Shown here piece by piece: positions 1 through 10,465 of a stretch of 64,000 nt of DNA. The translations under genes and the position numbers were made by a program. Below the pieces are notes generated by a model, which was given only the letters and a program-made list of their open reading frames with translations, was not told where the DNA came from and did no database searches. This DNA is from Phaseolus vulgaris (Eukaryota > Streptophyta > Magnoliopsida > Fabales > Fabaceae): NCBI RefSeq assembly GCF_000499845.2, contig NC_023759.2, forward strand, positions 36,254,273 through 36,318,272, read 5' to 3'. How positions within the stretch are numbered: position 1 is the first letter of the stretch; the number at the start of each line of letters is the position of its first letter.

Positions 1-659
1 TAAGAGATTTTATTTATATCATTCATCAACTTTAATGAACATATGTATACAAATTCTAAACTAAAAGTTGTCATTTATTAGATACTTAATTTGAAAAAAA
101 TTATTAAATACTTAAAACAAAAATAGATCATACATTACAAATTTTAAAGTTTTTTTTTTTCAAAATCATTCTTATCTATGATCTTAAATAGTTTTTTAAA
201 GTTTTTTTTATTTGCAAATAAATAATGAATAAATTTAAAGCATCTAAAGAATGATTCCACTATAATACAAAAATAATAGGCTATATGTCTGTCCCAAAAG
301 TATCTTAAAAAAATATGGTATTACAACTTCCAAATACCTTGTCCCCTAACAACATTTGTTCGAAAAATGACTTATTGAACAAGGTATTACAGGTTATTTG
401 CAGTTTCCATATACCCAAATAAGCCCTTAAGTCTCCCTCCCTCTTTTTATTATAGTTGAGTTTTTAAAATAGTTATGAAGTTTCACTAACAGAACCACAC
501 CAGAGAAAAATACATTAGGCACAATAGTCTCTCATAATAGTTCATCCTGTTCCCCCGGTTCTTTAGTGCCACCTATTCATGCATAAACACTTATCTTTAC
601 TCTATAATAAGAATTTATCCACACATGACACCTATACAACAAATCTAATACATAATAAT
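1..659. other. AT-rich intergenic sequence, no gene seen
   Basis: No reading frame with recognisable content on either strand. The right part, from about 530, may be decayed 3' tail of the LINE described next, but I cannot support its limit. Confidence 0.5.
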
Positions 660-921
660 GGACAAAGAATGTAATCAAAAAATGAAAATTAGTCTTCTTA
701 ACTTATATCTTCTATATCCACTCTCTCATTATTAAAGATGATTCTATTTCTCATATTCCATATCCCCAACAATTGTTACCCACATGCATTTTTAAAGTTG
801 TAAGGCAGTAAAATGATTAAAATTATCCGCTATTATGCAACACAAAATTTATGCCAACCCACCTATTGCAAAGGTTCCATACTTGAGTTGCAATCCTACA
901 ACTGAAGAAGAATTCATTATA
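660..921 (-). pseudogene. LINE (L1-type) ORF2 C-terminal region, part 1
   Basis: Read on the minus strand, this segment gives FFFSCRIATQVWNLCNRWVG and, after frame changes, a stretch ending in the RNRIIFNN pattern. This resembles the zf-RVT / C-terminal part of plant non-LTR retrotransposon ORF2, where a cysteine-bearing FF.C...A..VW motif is followed by a W...W..RN..IF motif. Stops and frameshifts show it is dead. It continues, in the upstream direction of the minus strand, at 1286-1348 and then at 9222-9454, because a CACTA-type MITE and a Gypsy element inserted into it. What is seen is the motif order; the family assignment is from established knowledge of LINEs. Confidence 0.6.
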
Positions 922-1285
922 CACTACAAGAAAATCATCAAATAAAAATCAATTTTTAGAAATCAAAATAATTAGTTGCAGTAGTAACTAAATTAGAGAC
1001 CATTTTAGAAACTAAAAAAAAATTGGTTTCTAAATTAGTTTCTATTATTGTTAAATAGTTTCTAACTTGGTATCTAATTAGCAACCAATGTTTTAACTAC
1101 TAATTCTTTAGATTCTAAATTTGGTAGCAAAAACATTGGTTGCTAATTAGATACCAAGTTAGAAACTATTTAACAATAATAGAAACTAATTTAGAAACCA
1201 AAAATTGTCTCTAATTTAGTCACTATAACAACTAATTATTTTTTGTTTCTAAATTTGGTTTCTATTTCATGATTTTCTTATAGTG
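922..1285. mobile_element. CACTA-type hairpin MITE, copy 1
   Basis: A 364-bp element beginning CACTACAAGAAAATC and ending GATTTTCTTATAGTG, flanked by the 3-bp duplication ATA on both sides (919-921 and 1286-1288). Terminal CACTA and a 3-bp duplication are the hallmarks of the CACTA (En/Spm) superfamily. Nearly the whole element is one inverted repeat: the left arm, with TTGGTTTCTAAATTAG and TTAAATAGTTTCTAACTTGG, is repeated in reverse complement in the right arm around a short loop near 1100-1125. There is no coding capacity, so it would depend on a transposase elsewhere. Related copies lie at 27732-27882 (partial), 32834-33183, 33567-33730 (partial) and 48741-49132. Confidence 0.85.
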
Positions 1286-1348
1286 ATAACACACATTTGA
1301 CTTCCTACCACAACCACTCTATCTAGGATTACTTCTTTCATTTAGTTT
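1286..1348 (-). pseudogene. LINE ORF2 C-terminal region, part 2
   Basis: A short strip between the MITE and the Gypsy element. On the minus strand it continues the LINE frame from 9222 (KLNERSNPR, then a frame change giving a W-rich patch), as expected if both mobile elements landed in one LINE. It includes the left copy of the Gypsy target-site duplication at 1344-1348. Confidence 0.5.
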
Positions 1349-2267
1349 TGATCTTGCAGGGGATTCGAACGTCGAAGGATTCGTCACGTCAAACTCTATC
1401 TTCCGCCTCCTCAACCGCGACAAGTGCAAGAACGCTCCAAGCACTCCACAAGAACTCCAAGCAAACCTGCGAAACACACCAAACGGCGCCTCTAGCGGCC
1501 GATTGCACTCCGACGCTCAAGTCAGCCTTGCAAAACCACCAAAGAACTAAGAACTAGGAATCTCAGCGAGACTCGTGTGCACTCTGTGATTCTTTCTCTC
1601 TCTCTGTGTAAACTAGTAACTTGCAAGAATGAATCTTACCTTCTTTTGTATGAGCGCGGAATTCCTTTTATATACTATGTTGCGCGCCTAAGTTATCCGT
1701 GTAGGAAGTAACTTAGCGCGTTCCTTCCACTAGGTGTCTCGTGCAACCTCAGTGCGAGTACCAAGTGTGGCTAGGCTAAGCGCACGCACCAGGCATCACC
1801 TACTGTGTGAACGATCACCTCTCCTTTGCACCATGCACGTTATGGGTTAAGAGAACACCAATCACCGACTGGCTTCCTAGCTCTCTTAGGCCACTCTCGT
1901 GCACGACACTACAAAGCACATAACTTCTCCTTTCTCTGATACTCTGCCACGCAAGGCTCGTATGCAACGCTCTCGCTGGGAATCACCCTTCTTTTCTAGC
2001 TTAACTGCGTGTAACACGAAAACACGATCGATCATCGCTCACTAGATGACCGATCGGTTCCCGATAGCGCCACGCCTTCGGCTTCCAGGCGCTTATCTAG
2101 GCGGTGATCGCGCATCCTCTCCGATCACCGCCCACTGATCACCGATCACCACCCTGGGTGACTCTCTCAATGACACATCCGCTTCCCTGGCCTACGTGTC
2201 CCACTAAGAACGGTCCACGTGGCTATCTGTTGCTGATGTCACCGACTACCGATGACCGACCGGATCA
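1349..2267 (-). repeat. 3' LTR of the Gypsy/Tat-like element
   Basis: 919 bp, the left-hand LTR, which is 3' because the element reads on the minus strand. It matches 8299-9216 along its whole length. The clearest differences are a 2-bp indel near 1792 and a 1-bp indel near 2043. Confidence 0.9.
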
Positions 2268-2284
2268 CAAGCCCCCCAATCTCG
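2268..2284 (-). other. Polypurine tract of the Gypsy/Tat-like element
   Basis: On the minus strand the bases just before the 3' LTR read GAGATTGGGGGGCTTG, a purine-rich run in the position where plus-strand DNA synthesis is primed. It supports the minus orientation. Confidence 0.75.
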
Positions 2285-2888
2285 AGTTGTACACTTGTTT
2301 TCAACGAAGAGACTAAGTGATCGTCCTCAGTGGCCACGTGGCAAGTGATGCCACGTCACGTGCCACATCACGTGTTGTGTTTTAAGTGACGTTACGCCTT
2401 CCTTCCTTAATCTTGCGACACGTGTACGCATGAACGGCTAGCATGAAACGTCGTTTGCGCTTCCCTTATTCAAAAACTTGAGCGCCTCCACTGTTCACTT
2501 ACCTTCTCCAACACTCTTATCTGAACCTTCGAAGCTTTCCTCTGCGCGTTCCATCTTCCTCAATCTCAAGCTTTCAGGAACCACTTGCAATCATCAAAAG
2601 GTACCCCTTTTCTCCATCTATGACATATTTGAATACTTTCTACCAATTGCATCATCCAATAACTGCACTGTGCATACGTTGTGGGCTGTTTTCCCTTTCC
2701 ATGCACTGTATCAGGGTTTCTTCTGGTTTTTCTGTGTTTTCACTTCTTCTTCTTTGTCACTTTCGCTTCTCCACTCCCTTCAAACCATAGCATTTTCGTT
2801 CTCCTCACCTTCCTCTTGTTATTGCTGAACCATGTTTTTCATTGGTCCCTCACTCCTTCTTTTCTTTCTCCATTGTAGCTACTGAGCA

Positions 2889-3762
2889 ATGGCTCGCACA
2901 AAAACCACCGCGCGTCTCGCTTCCTCCTCCGGTACATAGCCTTCCGCAAGTGCACCACCACCGCCCTCGACGAGCGCACCCCCCTCAACGAGTGCGCACC
3001 CCCAAGCGACGCCTCCTCAGCACGACTATGCGCGGGTGTACCAGTGGGCTCCCCTCCACTTGCTCGCCGAGACGTCTACACAACTCCCCGACAACCATCT
3101 CACCAACCTACTGAGCAGCGATACAGACGAACCCACCTGCACCCTTGACAGGGAGGATACCTCACACTTGAACGTGTGCATCCCCCCTCGAGGCATGCCA
3201 ATATGCGGGGACGACAGGGCCAACACCGGAGTGCCCTTCACCTTCATCTACTCCGCCATCTTCAAGAGATTGCTCCTCCGCCTCCCCTTCACCTTCTTTG
3301 AGAAGGACCTCCTCACCGAATTGAACGTGGCTCCCTGCCAACTCCATCCAAACGCTTGGGCCTTCATTCGAGCGTTTGAGATTCTCTGCAACCACTTCGG
3401 ACACCCTCCTTCAACCGACGTCTTCCTCCACTTCTTTGAGGCCAAGAACCCAGGCGATCGATCATGGGTGAGCCTGAACGGCGTGACAGGGAGAGTGATC
3501 TTGGGCCTATACCAGCAATCCTTCAAGGACTGGAAGGGTAGGTTCTACATTATCACCTCCAACGAGCATAGCCCGACTCTACTTGAGGGCTTCCCGCTCT
3601 ACTGGGTTCCCAAGGTAGAGTTCAAAAAACCTCGAGGCTTGGAGGCTATGGCACCTTACGAGCGCGAGCTGTGCGGCCTACTCTCGAGCTTGGGCACCAA
3701 GTTCGGCTCCTCCACCCTCATCAAGCACGAGTTCGACGCGGAGATGCTTAAAAAATACATTG
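2889..3762 (+). pseudogene. Antisense extra ORF of Tat-like element, PF04195-like domain
   Basis: The likely start is the ATG at 2889 (MARTKTTARLASSS), but that frame stops at 2937-2939. The long open frame runs from 3036 and is already open upstream of that ATG, so one frameshift or a spliced leader is implied. The protein contains LHPNAWAFIRAFEILCNHFG, DVFLHFFEAK and FKDWKGRFY. This is the pattern of the domain Pfam names putative gypsy-type transposon protein (PF04195, Transposase_28), found in extra ORFs of plant Tat elements. Its biochemical role is unknown. It is transcribed opposite to gag. A GT at 3763 and an AG at 3906 could bound an intron before the next block, although the frames do not join cleanly. 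Confidence 0.65.
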
Positions 3763-3906
3763 GTTTGCACTATCCCCTTCCCTTCAACTTGCCACACTTG
3801 CACATGTTAACACCTTCTCTGCATGCTACTACTGTACCGATTATCTTGATTCACTCTTTTGCACCTTGTTTGCTTTCTTGGTTGTTTGTGTACTAACCCT
3901 TTGCAG

Positions 3907-5138
3907 AGTTTAACTGGTGCAGATATGACTTCCAACAAAGAACAACGACAGAAGCTAATTGCGCTAGCCAAGAGGCGACGAGCTGTCGGGTCGTCCTCGG
4001 GGACTGAGGCCACCTCCGAGCCTATCTCTGCCTCCCCCATCTCGGTCGCGCCAGCTGAAGGCCCCGAGACCAGGGGTGAGAGGAAAAGGAAACGGTTGGT
4101 GAAGGTTCCCACCACCGTCGTATCCGTCGAGGAGGAGAGCTCGGGGTCTCCTCTAATCCAACAAAGAAAGAGGGGAGCCGAGGGCGCTGAGGGAGATGCC
4201 TCTCCAATCCCCCCAGCACAGGTTTCTCCTACACGCCCCCCTTCTCCAGCCCCTCTTCCTTCCCCTGCACAACTTCCTTCCCCGCCCCCAGCCAGCCAAC
4301 CCCTCACCCTCCCATCTCAAACTGCTGGGAGCGGGGCTGCTCGTTCGGAGGGAACCTCTCACCCCTCGAGCTCACCACGTCTTCAAGCCTCTGCCGCCAC
4401 GACCGAGGGTGGTGGTGAGAGTTCTCACCGAGCCTCGGGTTCCAGCACCGAGGGGCTCACCAGGGTCATCCAGCTGACCAGGCAACTGCTTCAGAACCGC
4501 GAGCTGGTCAAATGGAGCAGGAGCGAGGTGGACCTTCATCTGGCTCGTCAACTGGTGCTCTTTCTGGAGTTCTCCACCCAGCATCGCCGCATCGAGAAGC
4601 TGGAGGGAAATATGGGCAAGCTGATAAACCAGAAAGAGTCGCTACAAAGCGACTACGAGGCCATGCAGAGCACCAACGACATGCTAAGGGATATGGTGGA
4701 GGAAGCCAAGAGAGGGCGCGCCCTGCAAGTCCAAGAAACCATCAAGACGGAGATGTTGATGGGGACGCCGTCGCCGCTCTTGACGCCAAGCTGGTCGAGA
4801 CCACGGGTAGGATCATCCAGCTTGAAGCCGAGAATGCCTTCCTGCGCCAACAGATTGCAAATCTGGCGGAGGCTCTCGCAGCGAACGAGAGGCATGCCAA
4901 TGATCAGGGGTCCAAGCTTAAGGAAGCCGAGTCCACCATCGCCACCCTTGTCACCGAGAAGGTCGTGCTCGAGACCGACAAGGCTGAGAAGACCAAGCTT
5001 TGGGAAAAGGCTGCTGACACCTTTGCTGAGGGTTTTGACTTGGCCCTCGAGCAAGTTATGTGCGTCTTCCCAGAGGCTGACTGCTCTCAGTTCGCCATCG
5101 ACTTCGAGGTAGTGGATGGCAAGATTGTTCGTCCTTGA
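3907..5138 (+). pseudogene. Antisense extra ORF, C-terminal coiled-coil part
   Basis: The first part, in the frame of 3859-5112, reads MTSNKEQRQKLIALAKRRR and is followed by a Pro/Ser/Ala-rich low-complexity linker (about 4020-4400). A charged heptad-rich region then starts near 4450 (QLTRQLLQNRELVKWSRSE). A frameshift near 4745-4765 moves the coiled coil into the frame that ends at 5138 (ETTGRIIQLEAENAFLRQQI, then a C-terminus ending VDGKIVRP). The layout of PF04195-like domain, basic patch, linker and long coiled coil resembles proteins predicted from other Tat elements. It may be a structural or oligomerising protein; no enzymatic motif is visible. Confidence 0.6.
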
Positions 5139-6211
5139 TCATTTGCTGTTTTGTCTTTATCCCTTTGTACATAAATTTTGCATGTAAACTCTTATTGCAT
5201 ATATAAAATGCCACTTTCCTCTTACTGTTTCTTCTGCTGTGTATCTCTTAGTTTTTATCTCTTGCCATGCACGATTAACTGTTAACCTGCTCGAACTTGG
5301 CACGAATCTTCACTGTACTTGACTTCTCTACTTCTGACTTCGATCACAACTAACGGCACTCGATAACTGATATGGCGTGGCTTTGCTTGCTTAGGCCTAT
5401 CGCGCAAGGACTTGTCTAAAACTTCTTAAACAACGCTCTAACCACCGATAACCGATCAGATTGCTACAACTACCCACTCATCAATCATCGCACCTCTGCT
5501 TCCACCTTATGTCTTTCTAGATCCCCTGTCGTTCCAGCGCTAAGTGCGTAGAGGACTCCTACACCGATCGGTCAAGGATGATGCCCTGTTTTGGGGAGAA
5601 GATTGTTTCTCGGTAACCCCTCTTGCCTGCCCCAAGGTCATCAAACCTTAACACATCAGGTCGTACCTCCACCTTCTCACTTCTGGGGTGAGAAGGGTTT
5701 TGACTAAGAGTTCTACTGCGCCAATATTGATGCTATGCCACTTGGGTAAAGGCGTTTCTCGAAATCCTTCCTTTCCCTTCTTGGGCTTACTAGCACCCCT
5801 GACTTTTCGAAACTTAGTTGCCTACACTCACACCTGGGGTGAGGAGGACTTTAAACCGGTTGCCATGCTCGCGCCTGGGGCGAGGAAGGCCTAACCGATT
5901 ACCTGCGCTCGCGCCTGGGGCGAGGAGGATTTTAACTTTAAAACTTTGCAAACTCTTATACTGATAACTTCTTTTTTATTGGGTGGCCTCATTAAAACCC
6001 TCTTTTGGGGAAAAGAGTGCCCCTTGAACTGTTCAAACTGTTTATACTAGCACGAAAGCGCGACTACTTTACAATTTCAACTGGAATAGAAATTCAAGTG
6101 TGTGGCATTCCACGTTCTGGGGATCGCCCCCCCCCCCCTCCCCATCCAAAGTCTCCAGTCGATCTGAGGATCGCGATCCCTGACTCGCGGGGCGTGATCA
6201 TGCTCTCTTTC
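5139..6211. other. Non-coding spacer of the Tat-like element
   Basis: No coding sequence is recognised. Where RT, RNase H and integrase should lie, the element instead has spacer DNA with short tandem repeats (next entry). The first 150 bases after the antisense ORF are AT-rich and could hold its 3' UTR. There is a C-rich homopolymer tract near 6127-6143. Confidence 0.6.
5672..5935. repeat. Degenerate tandem repeats inside the Tat-like element
   Basis: A motif of the form CTCGCGCCTGGGGCGAGGA followed by a TTTAAAC-like tail recurs at about 38-45 bp spacing (near 5680, 5835, 5870, 5912). The last two units are best conserved. Tandem repeats in spacer regions are common in Tat/Ogre-type elements. 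Confidence 0.6.
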
Positions 6212-8232
6212 TCAGCATCTTCTTGGGCCACTCCTGAGCCCCCCAGCACTGCTTCCTCCATCTCCACTGACTTCCGATCGCCTCTCGTCCACACCCAGCG
6301 GTGGCATCGAGGTAACATGGCACACACTCCTTTGCTGCTTGAGGTTGTTCTCATAGCAGTGCCTAGCTTCCTTCTGGTCCGACTTAATGGTGATCACTAC
6401 CCCCTCCATCGACGACAACTTCAACTTCATGTGCCTCGTCGACGGTACAGCTCCCAACCTGTTGAGCGTCGGCATTCCCAACAGTATGTTGTAGGCGGAT
6501 GGGACATTGACCACTAGGTACTTAATTTTTTCAGTGCGGGCCACGGTCCTATCCGTGAACGTGGTCCTCAGCTCTATGTAGCCTCGCATCTCCACCTGGT
6601 CCCCTGCGAAGCCATACAAGCACCCCGGGTATGGCCTCAGATGATCAAGGGACAGCTGCAGCTTGTTGAACGTCGGCCAGAACATCACGTCCGCCGAGCT
6701 TCCCTGGTCCACGAGGACCCTGTGCACTTTTCTCCCTGCCGTGACAAGGGAGATGACTATAGGATCGTTGTCGTGAGGTACAACGTCCCGGAGATCCACC
6801 TTTGTGAATGTAATGTCAGCATCGGGGGAATGATCTTCTTCCACCGAGTTAACAGTCATCACCGAACGAGCGTACCTCTTTCTCTGAGAGACTGTACACC
6901 CTCCTCCAGAGAAGGCCCCCGCGATCGTGTCCACCTCCCCGTGCACAGATACCTCGTGCTGCAGATCTTCTGCTGGTGGCCCCGACACCCGATCACCTTG
7001 CGTCTCCCGCAAGTAATCGCTCAGAAAGCCACTTTTTACCAACTCCGTGAGTTGGTGTCCCAACGCCAAACAAGTGTGGAGTGAGTGGCCATAAGCCTGG
7101 TGAAACTCACACCACACATTCTTCTTCCTTCCCAGCACCTTGTCAGTCTTCTCTGGTGCTCGCAACTTTGCTGCTATGGCTGGAATGGCGATCAGCTCCG
7201 CCAATTCCACCACGAAGTCAAACCTGGGGGGCACGTTGCTCTCTCTCGCGCGCCCCCTGCCCTGGTCCTTTCTAGGCTCGTAAGGGCGAGGCTTCCCCTG
7301 AGCCTTCTTCCCTTCTTTGGCCTCATGCACCCTCATCGGCTGCTGAGACCTGCTCAATCCTTCGCGCGACTTGGTCGGGGCCGCGCTTCCCCTCTTCTCA
7401 GAAACCTCCGTTTTTGCTACGATGTGCGCCACAACACGACGCCTAATCTCCGCGAAGGTGCTGGGGTGATTTCTGATCAACGATTCACTGAAAAGGCCCG
7501 ACAGAACCCCTTTCTTGAACGCATGCACCAACATATCTTCATCTTTGCTGGGCAGCCTCACCATTTTAGCTCCAAAACGACTAAGGTAGTCCCTGAGGGA
7601 CTCACCTTGGTTTTGTCGCACGTCGAACAAATCATACGACACCACTGGGGGTGCCCTGTTCACGGTGTCCTACTCCATGAACAACTTGGAGAACTGCTGA
7701 AACGAAGTGATGTGGCCATCTGGTAGGCTCACAAACCACTCCAAAGCAATCCCGCTCAAGGTGCTCATGAACAGCTTGCAGTACACCGCATCCGAACCCC
7801 CAGAGAGCATCATCTGGGTGTGAAACGCTGTCAGATGCGTCTCTGGGTCCTCCACCCCTATAAACGAGGCTTTCACCCCAACCAAGTTTGGTGGCACCAC
7901 TGCACTCATAATCTCATATGAGAAAGGCATGGGGAAAGTCCTGGAGGAGACGGCGGCGGCGCCACCCTTTCCTCCGCCGCCTGTTCCTTCTGCGCTTGCA
8001 GCGTCTTGCGCAACTCTTCGTTAACTCTGTTTAACTCCTCATTTTTGCCCTGTGATGCAGCCAAGTCTGCTTGCATCCTTTCTTGTTCCATTCTCGACGC
8101 TGACACATCATCTTGCAGCGCTCGCATCATTTCCAAGACCTGCGCCATCGTCACAGCTCCTTCTTCAGCTGATGGCGCGGGTGAAGATTGCCTTGTCTTC
8201 CTCATTTTCTCAACAAAGAACCTCAAGAACAA
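6212..8232 (-). pseudogene. Gag-protease polyprotein of the Tat-like element, frameshifted
   Basis: Three minus-strand frames join end to end: 8232-7906, an N-terminal coiled coil (EMMRALQDDVSASRMEQERM); 7930-7670, a retrotransposon gag core (FMSTLSGIALEWFVSLPDG); and 7663-6212, the rest of gag with LRDYLSRFG, a CX2HX4HX4C zinc-knuckle-like motif (CEFHQAYGHSLHTC) and an aspartic protease with LVDQGSSADVMFW and NILLGMPTLNRL. Gag packages the RNA and the protease would cut the polyprotein. Breaks near 7915 and 7667 make the copy non-functional as a single polyprotein. The frame stops at 6212 right after the protease, with no reverse transcriptase beyond it. Confidence 0.88.
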
Positions 8233-8279
8233 ACGAAAACTGACAGCAAAGTATGGATGGGATCACAAATTCACACGGG

Positions 8280-8298
8280 CCCCACGGTGGGCGCCAAA
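8280..8298 (-). other. Primer-binding site of the Tat-like element
   Basis: On the minus strand, immediately after the 5' LTR, the sequence reads TTTGGCGCCCACCGTGGGG. A TGGCGCC-type site at this place is common in plant Ty3/Gypsy elements and pairs with a tRNA 3' end; I do not assign the tRNA. The same kind of site occurs in the second Gypsy element. Confidence 0.7.
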
Positions 8299-9216
8299 TG
8301 ATCTTGCAGGGGATTCGAACGTCGAAGGATTCGCCACGTCAAACTCTATCTTCCGCCTCCTCAACCGCGACAAGTGCAAGAACGCTCCAAGCACTCCACA
8401 AGAACTCCAAGCAAACCTGCGAAACACACCAAACGGCGCCTCTAGCGGCCGATTGCACTCCGACGCTCAGGTCAGCCTTGCAAAACCACCAAAGAACTAA
8501 GAACTAGGAATCTCAGCGAGACTCGTGTGCACTCTGTGATTCTTTCTCTCTCTCTGTGTAAACTAGTAACTTGCAAGAATGAATCTTACCTTCTTTTGTA
8601 TGAGCGCGGAATTCCTTTTATATACTATGTTGCGCGCCTAAGTTATCCGTGTAGGAAGTAACTTAGCGCGTTCCTTCCACTAGGTGTCTCGTGCAACCTC
8701 AGTGCGAGTACCAAGTGTGGCTAGGCTAAGCGCACGCACCAGGCATCACCTTGTATGAACGATCACCTCTCCTTTGCACCATGCACGTTATGGGTTAAGA
8801 GAACACCAATCACCGACTGGCTTCCTAGCTCTCTTAGGCCACTCTCGTGCACGACACTACAAAGCACATAACTTCTCTTTTCTCTGATACTTTGCCACGC
8901 AAGGCTCGTATGCAACTCTCTCGTTGGGAATCACCCTTCGTTTCCAGCTTAACTGCGCGTAACACGAAAACCCGATCGATCATCGCTCACCCAGATGACC
9001 GATCGGTTCCCCATAGCGCCACGCCTTCGGCTTCCAGGCGCTTATCTAGGCGGTGATCGCGCATCCTCTCCGATCACCGCCCAATGATCACCGATCACCA
9101 CCCTGGGTGACTCTCTCAATGACACATCCGCTTCCCTGACCCACGTGTCCCACTAAGAACGGTCCACGTGACTATCTGTTGCTGATGTCACCGACTACCG
9201 ATGACCGACCGGATCA
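8299..9216 (-). repeat. 5' LTR of the Gypsy/Tat-like element
   Basis: 918 bp, the right-hand LTR, with TG at its left end and ending GACCGGATCA before the AGTTT duplication. It should contain the element's promoter and drive gag on the minus strand. Confidence 0.9.
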
Positions 9217-9221
9217 AGTTT

Positions 9222-9454
9222 CGTCCAAGTTCCATACTTAGCCTCTAAATTATCTTTCCACAACCCTTTCTCATTCTTTCCTAACCTCAATTTCCACTTA
9301 GCTAATAAAGCATTGAGAAATATCCTAATATCTTTAATTTTTAAACCACCATGTTCCCTAGGTTTAGAAAGATTCTCCCAATATTTTGTTATTTATTACT
9401 CTCATCCCCCAAAGAATTTCTCTTTGAATTTTTCTAATAATCTTATAGATTGAC
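9222..9454 (-). pseudogene. LINE (L1-type) ORF2, end of reverse transcriptase
   Basis: On the minus strand the sequence gives IIRKIQREILWG, then after one frameshift WENLSKPREHGGLKIKDI and FLNALLAKWKLRLG. These match the end of the plant LINE reverse transcriptase, where an R.FLWGG motif is followed by W...C.PK..GGLG.KD....N.ALL.KW.WR. The LINE continues across the Gypsy element at 1286-1348 and 660-921. Homology stops abruptly near 9455. Confidence 0.75.
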
Positions 9455-10385
9455 AACGGTGCTCAGAAGAAGGAGAAAGAAGGAGAAAAAGTAGAGTGGG
9501 ATAATTATGTTTACTACACCGTTTTTTTACTTTAGACGACACTGAATTAAGTCACACCTATAAAATAATATTAACTAAAATAATACTAATTATAAACCCT
9601 GAAATTACTTATTAAATTTTATTACTTTAACTATAAACCATAATATTAGTTATTAAATTTTAATAAGCTAAATTATATAACTAAATTAATATTATCTAAA
9701 CTAATATTTATCATAAACTCTAATATTAACTATAAGATTTTATTAATATTAATTCTATAATTAAAATAGTATTAACTAAAACAATTCTAATTATAAATCT
9801 AAAAACTATTTAACAAAATAAAAATACATGCAATACTAAACTAATCTTACATTATAAATAAAATACAATTAAAATAAACAAAACCTACTTGGTGGGTTCA
9901 GAAGACGAGAAAATGACAATGACTGATGGCGGTAGCGACAGTCATGACAGAGGTAACAGTAGCGGTAGCGGTAACAACGATAACAGTGACTGAGACCTCA
10001 GAAGCAAACACACTTTCATTAGCAAACAAAAATGAAAACAAAAACAAAAACGAAATGAAAATACGAACTAGTGAGCACCCAGAGAAAAGAAAAGCTTTAG
10101 AAACACAAAGAACAATGTGAGCGTGCAGGAAAAAATGGTTCTGGGGGTTATTAAAAAAATCATAAATGACAGTTGTTCACTAAAATTGGCTCCTGTGGTA
10201 GTATCCTCTAAATAAGTGTCGGTTCTCCTACGTCTATTTGAGGAAATATAGGTGCCGGTTCCCACTATTATCGTCGTTTATTCTCTTGCACTGAGTATAA
10301 ACACCTGTTCCCCTAATAATCACAAAAATATTACTGCATTTCATTGGACTACTTTTTGACTATCAAACGATGTTTTTTCACTAGT
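9455..10385. mobile_element. Possible CACTA-like terminal fragment
   Basis: No protein is recognised. Between 10210 and 10315 three similar sub-terminal motifs occur (AAGTGTCGGTTCTCCT, AGGTGCCGGTTCCC, AAACACCTGTTCCCC). The block ends near 10385 at a sequence whose reverse complement reads TACTAGTGAAAAAACATCG, close to a CACTA-type terminus. Repeated sub-terminal motifs near a CACTA end are typical of that superfamily. The other end was not found. The left half is AT-rich, with a Gly/Ser/Asp-type low-complexity patch at 9920-9990. Confidence 0.4.
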
Positions 10386-10465
10386 AACATTGAAGTGTCA
10401 CATCATTAAACTGATTTAACTTACTTTCAAATAATATATTATCTAGTTTAAATTTTATTCTTTTA

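Larger units (their letters stand above)
1349..9216 (-). mobile_element. Non-autonomous Ty3/Gypsy (Tat-like) LTR retrotransposon
   Basis: Two near-identical LTRs (1349-2267 and 8299-9216, about 20 substitutions and two small indels between them) start TG and end CA, and are flanked by the 5-bp duplication AGTTT (1344-1348 and 9217-9221). The primer-binding-site-like TTTGGCGCC next to the right LTR, the purine-rich tract next to the left LTR and the gag-protease frame all point to minus-strand orientation. On the plus strand, in the 3' half, lies an antisense two-part ORF with a PF04195-like domain, as described for Tat-lineage elements. No reverse transcriptase, RNase H or integrase is present, so the copy could move only with help from a relative. 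About 2% LTR divergence implies a fairly recent insertion. Confidence 0.9.

Noticed and set aside
2478..2878. ORFs rich in Ser, Leu and Phe just before the antisense ORF of the Gypsy element
   Set aside because: CT-rich untranslated sequence, probably leader of the antisense transcript; no motif.
10388..10440. A possible third copy of the receptor-kinase upstream region
   Set aside because: The similarity (ACATTGAAGTGTCACATC) falls inside the 184-bp MITE at 13391-13574, so it is a dispersed repeat, not part of the duplication.
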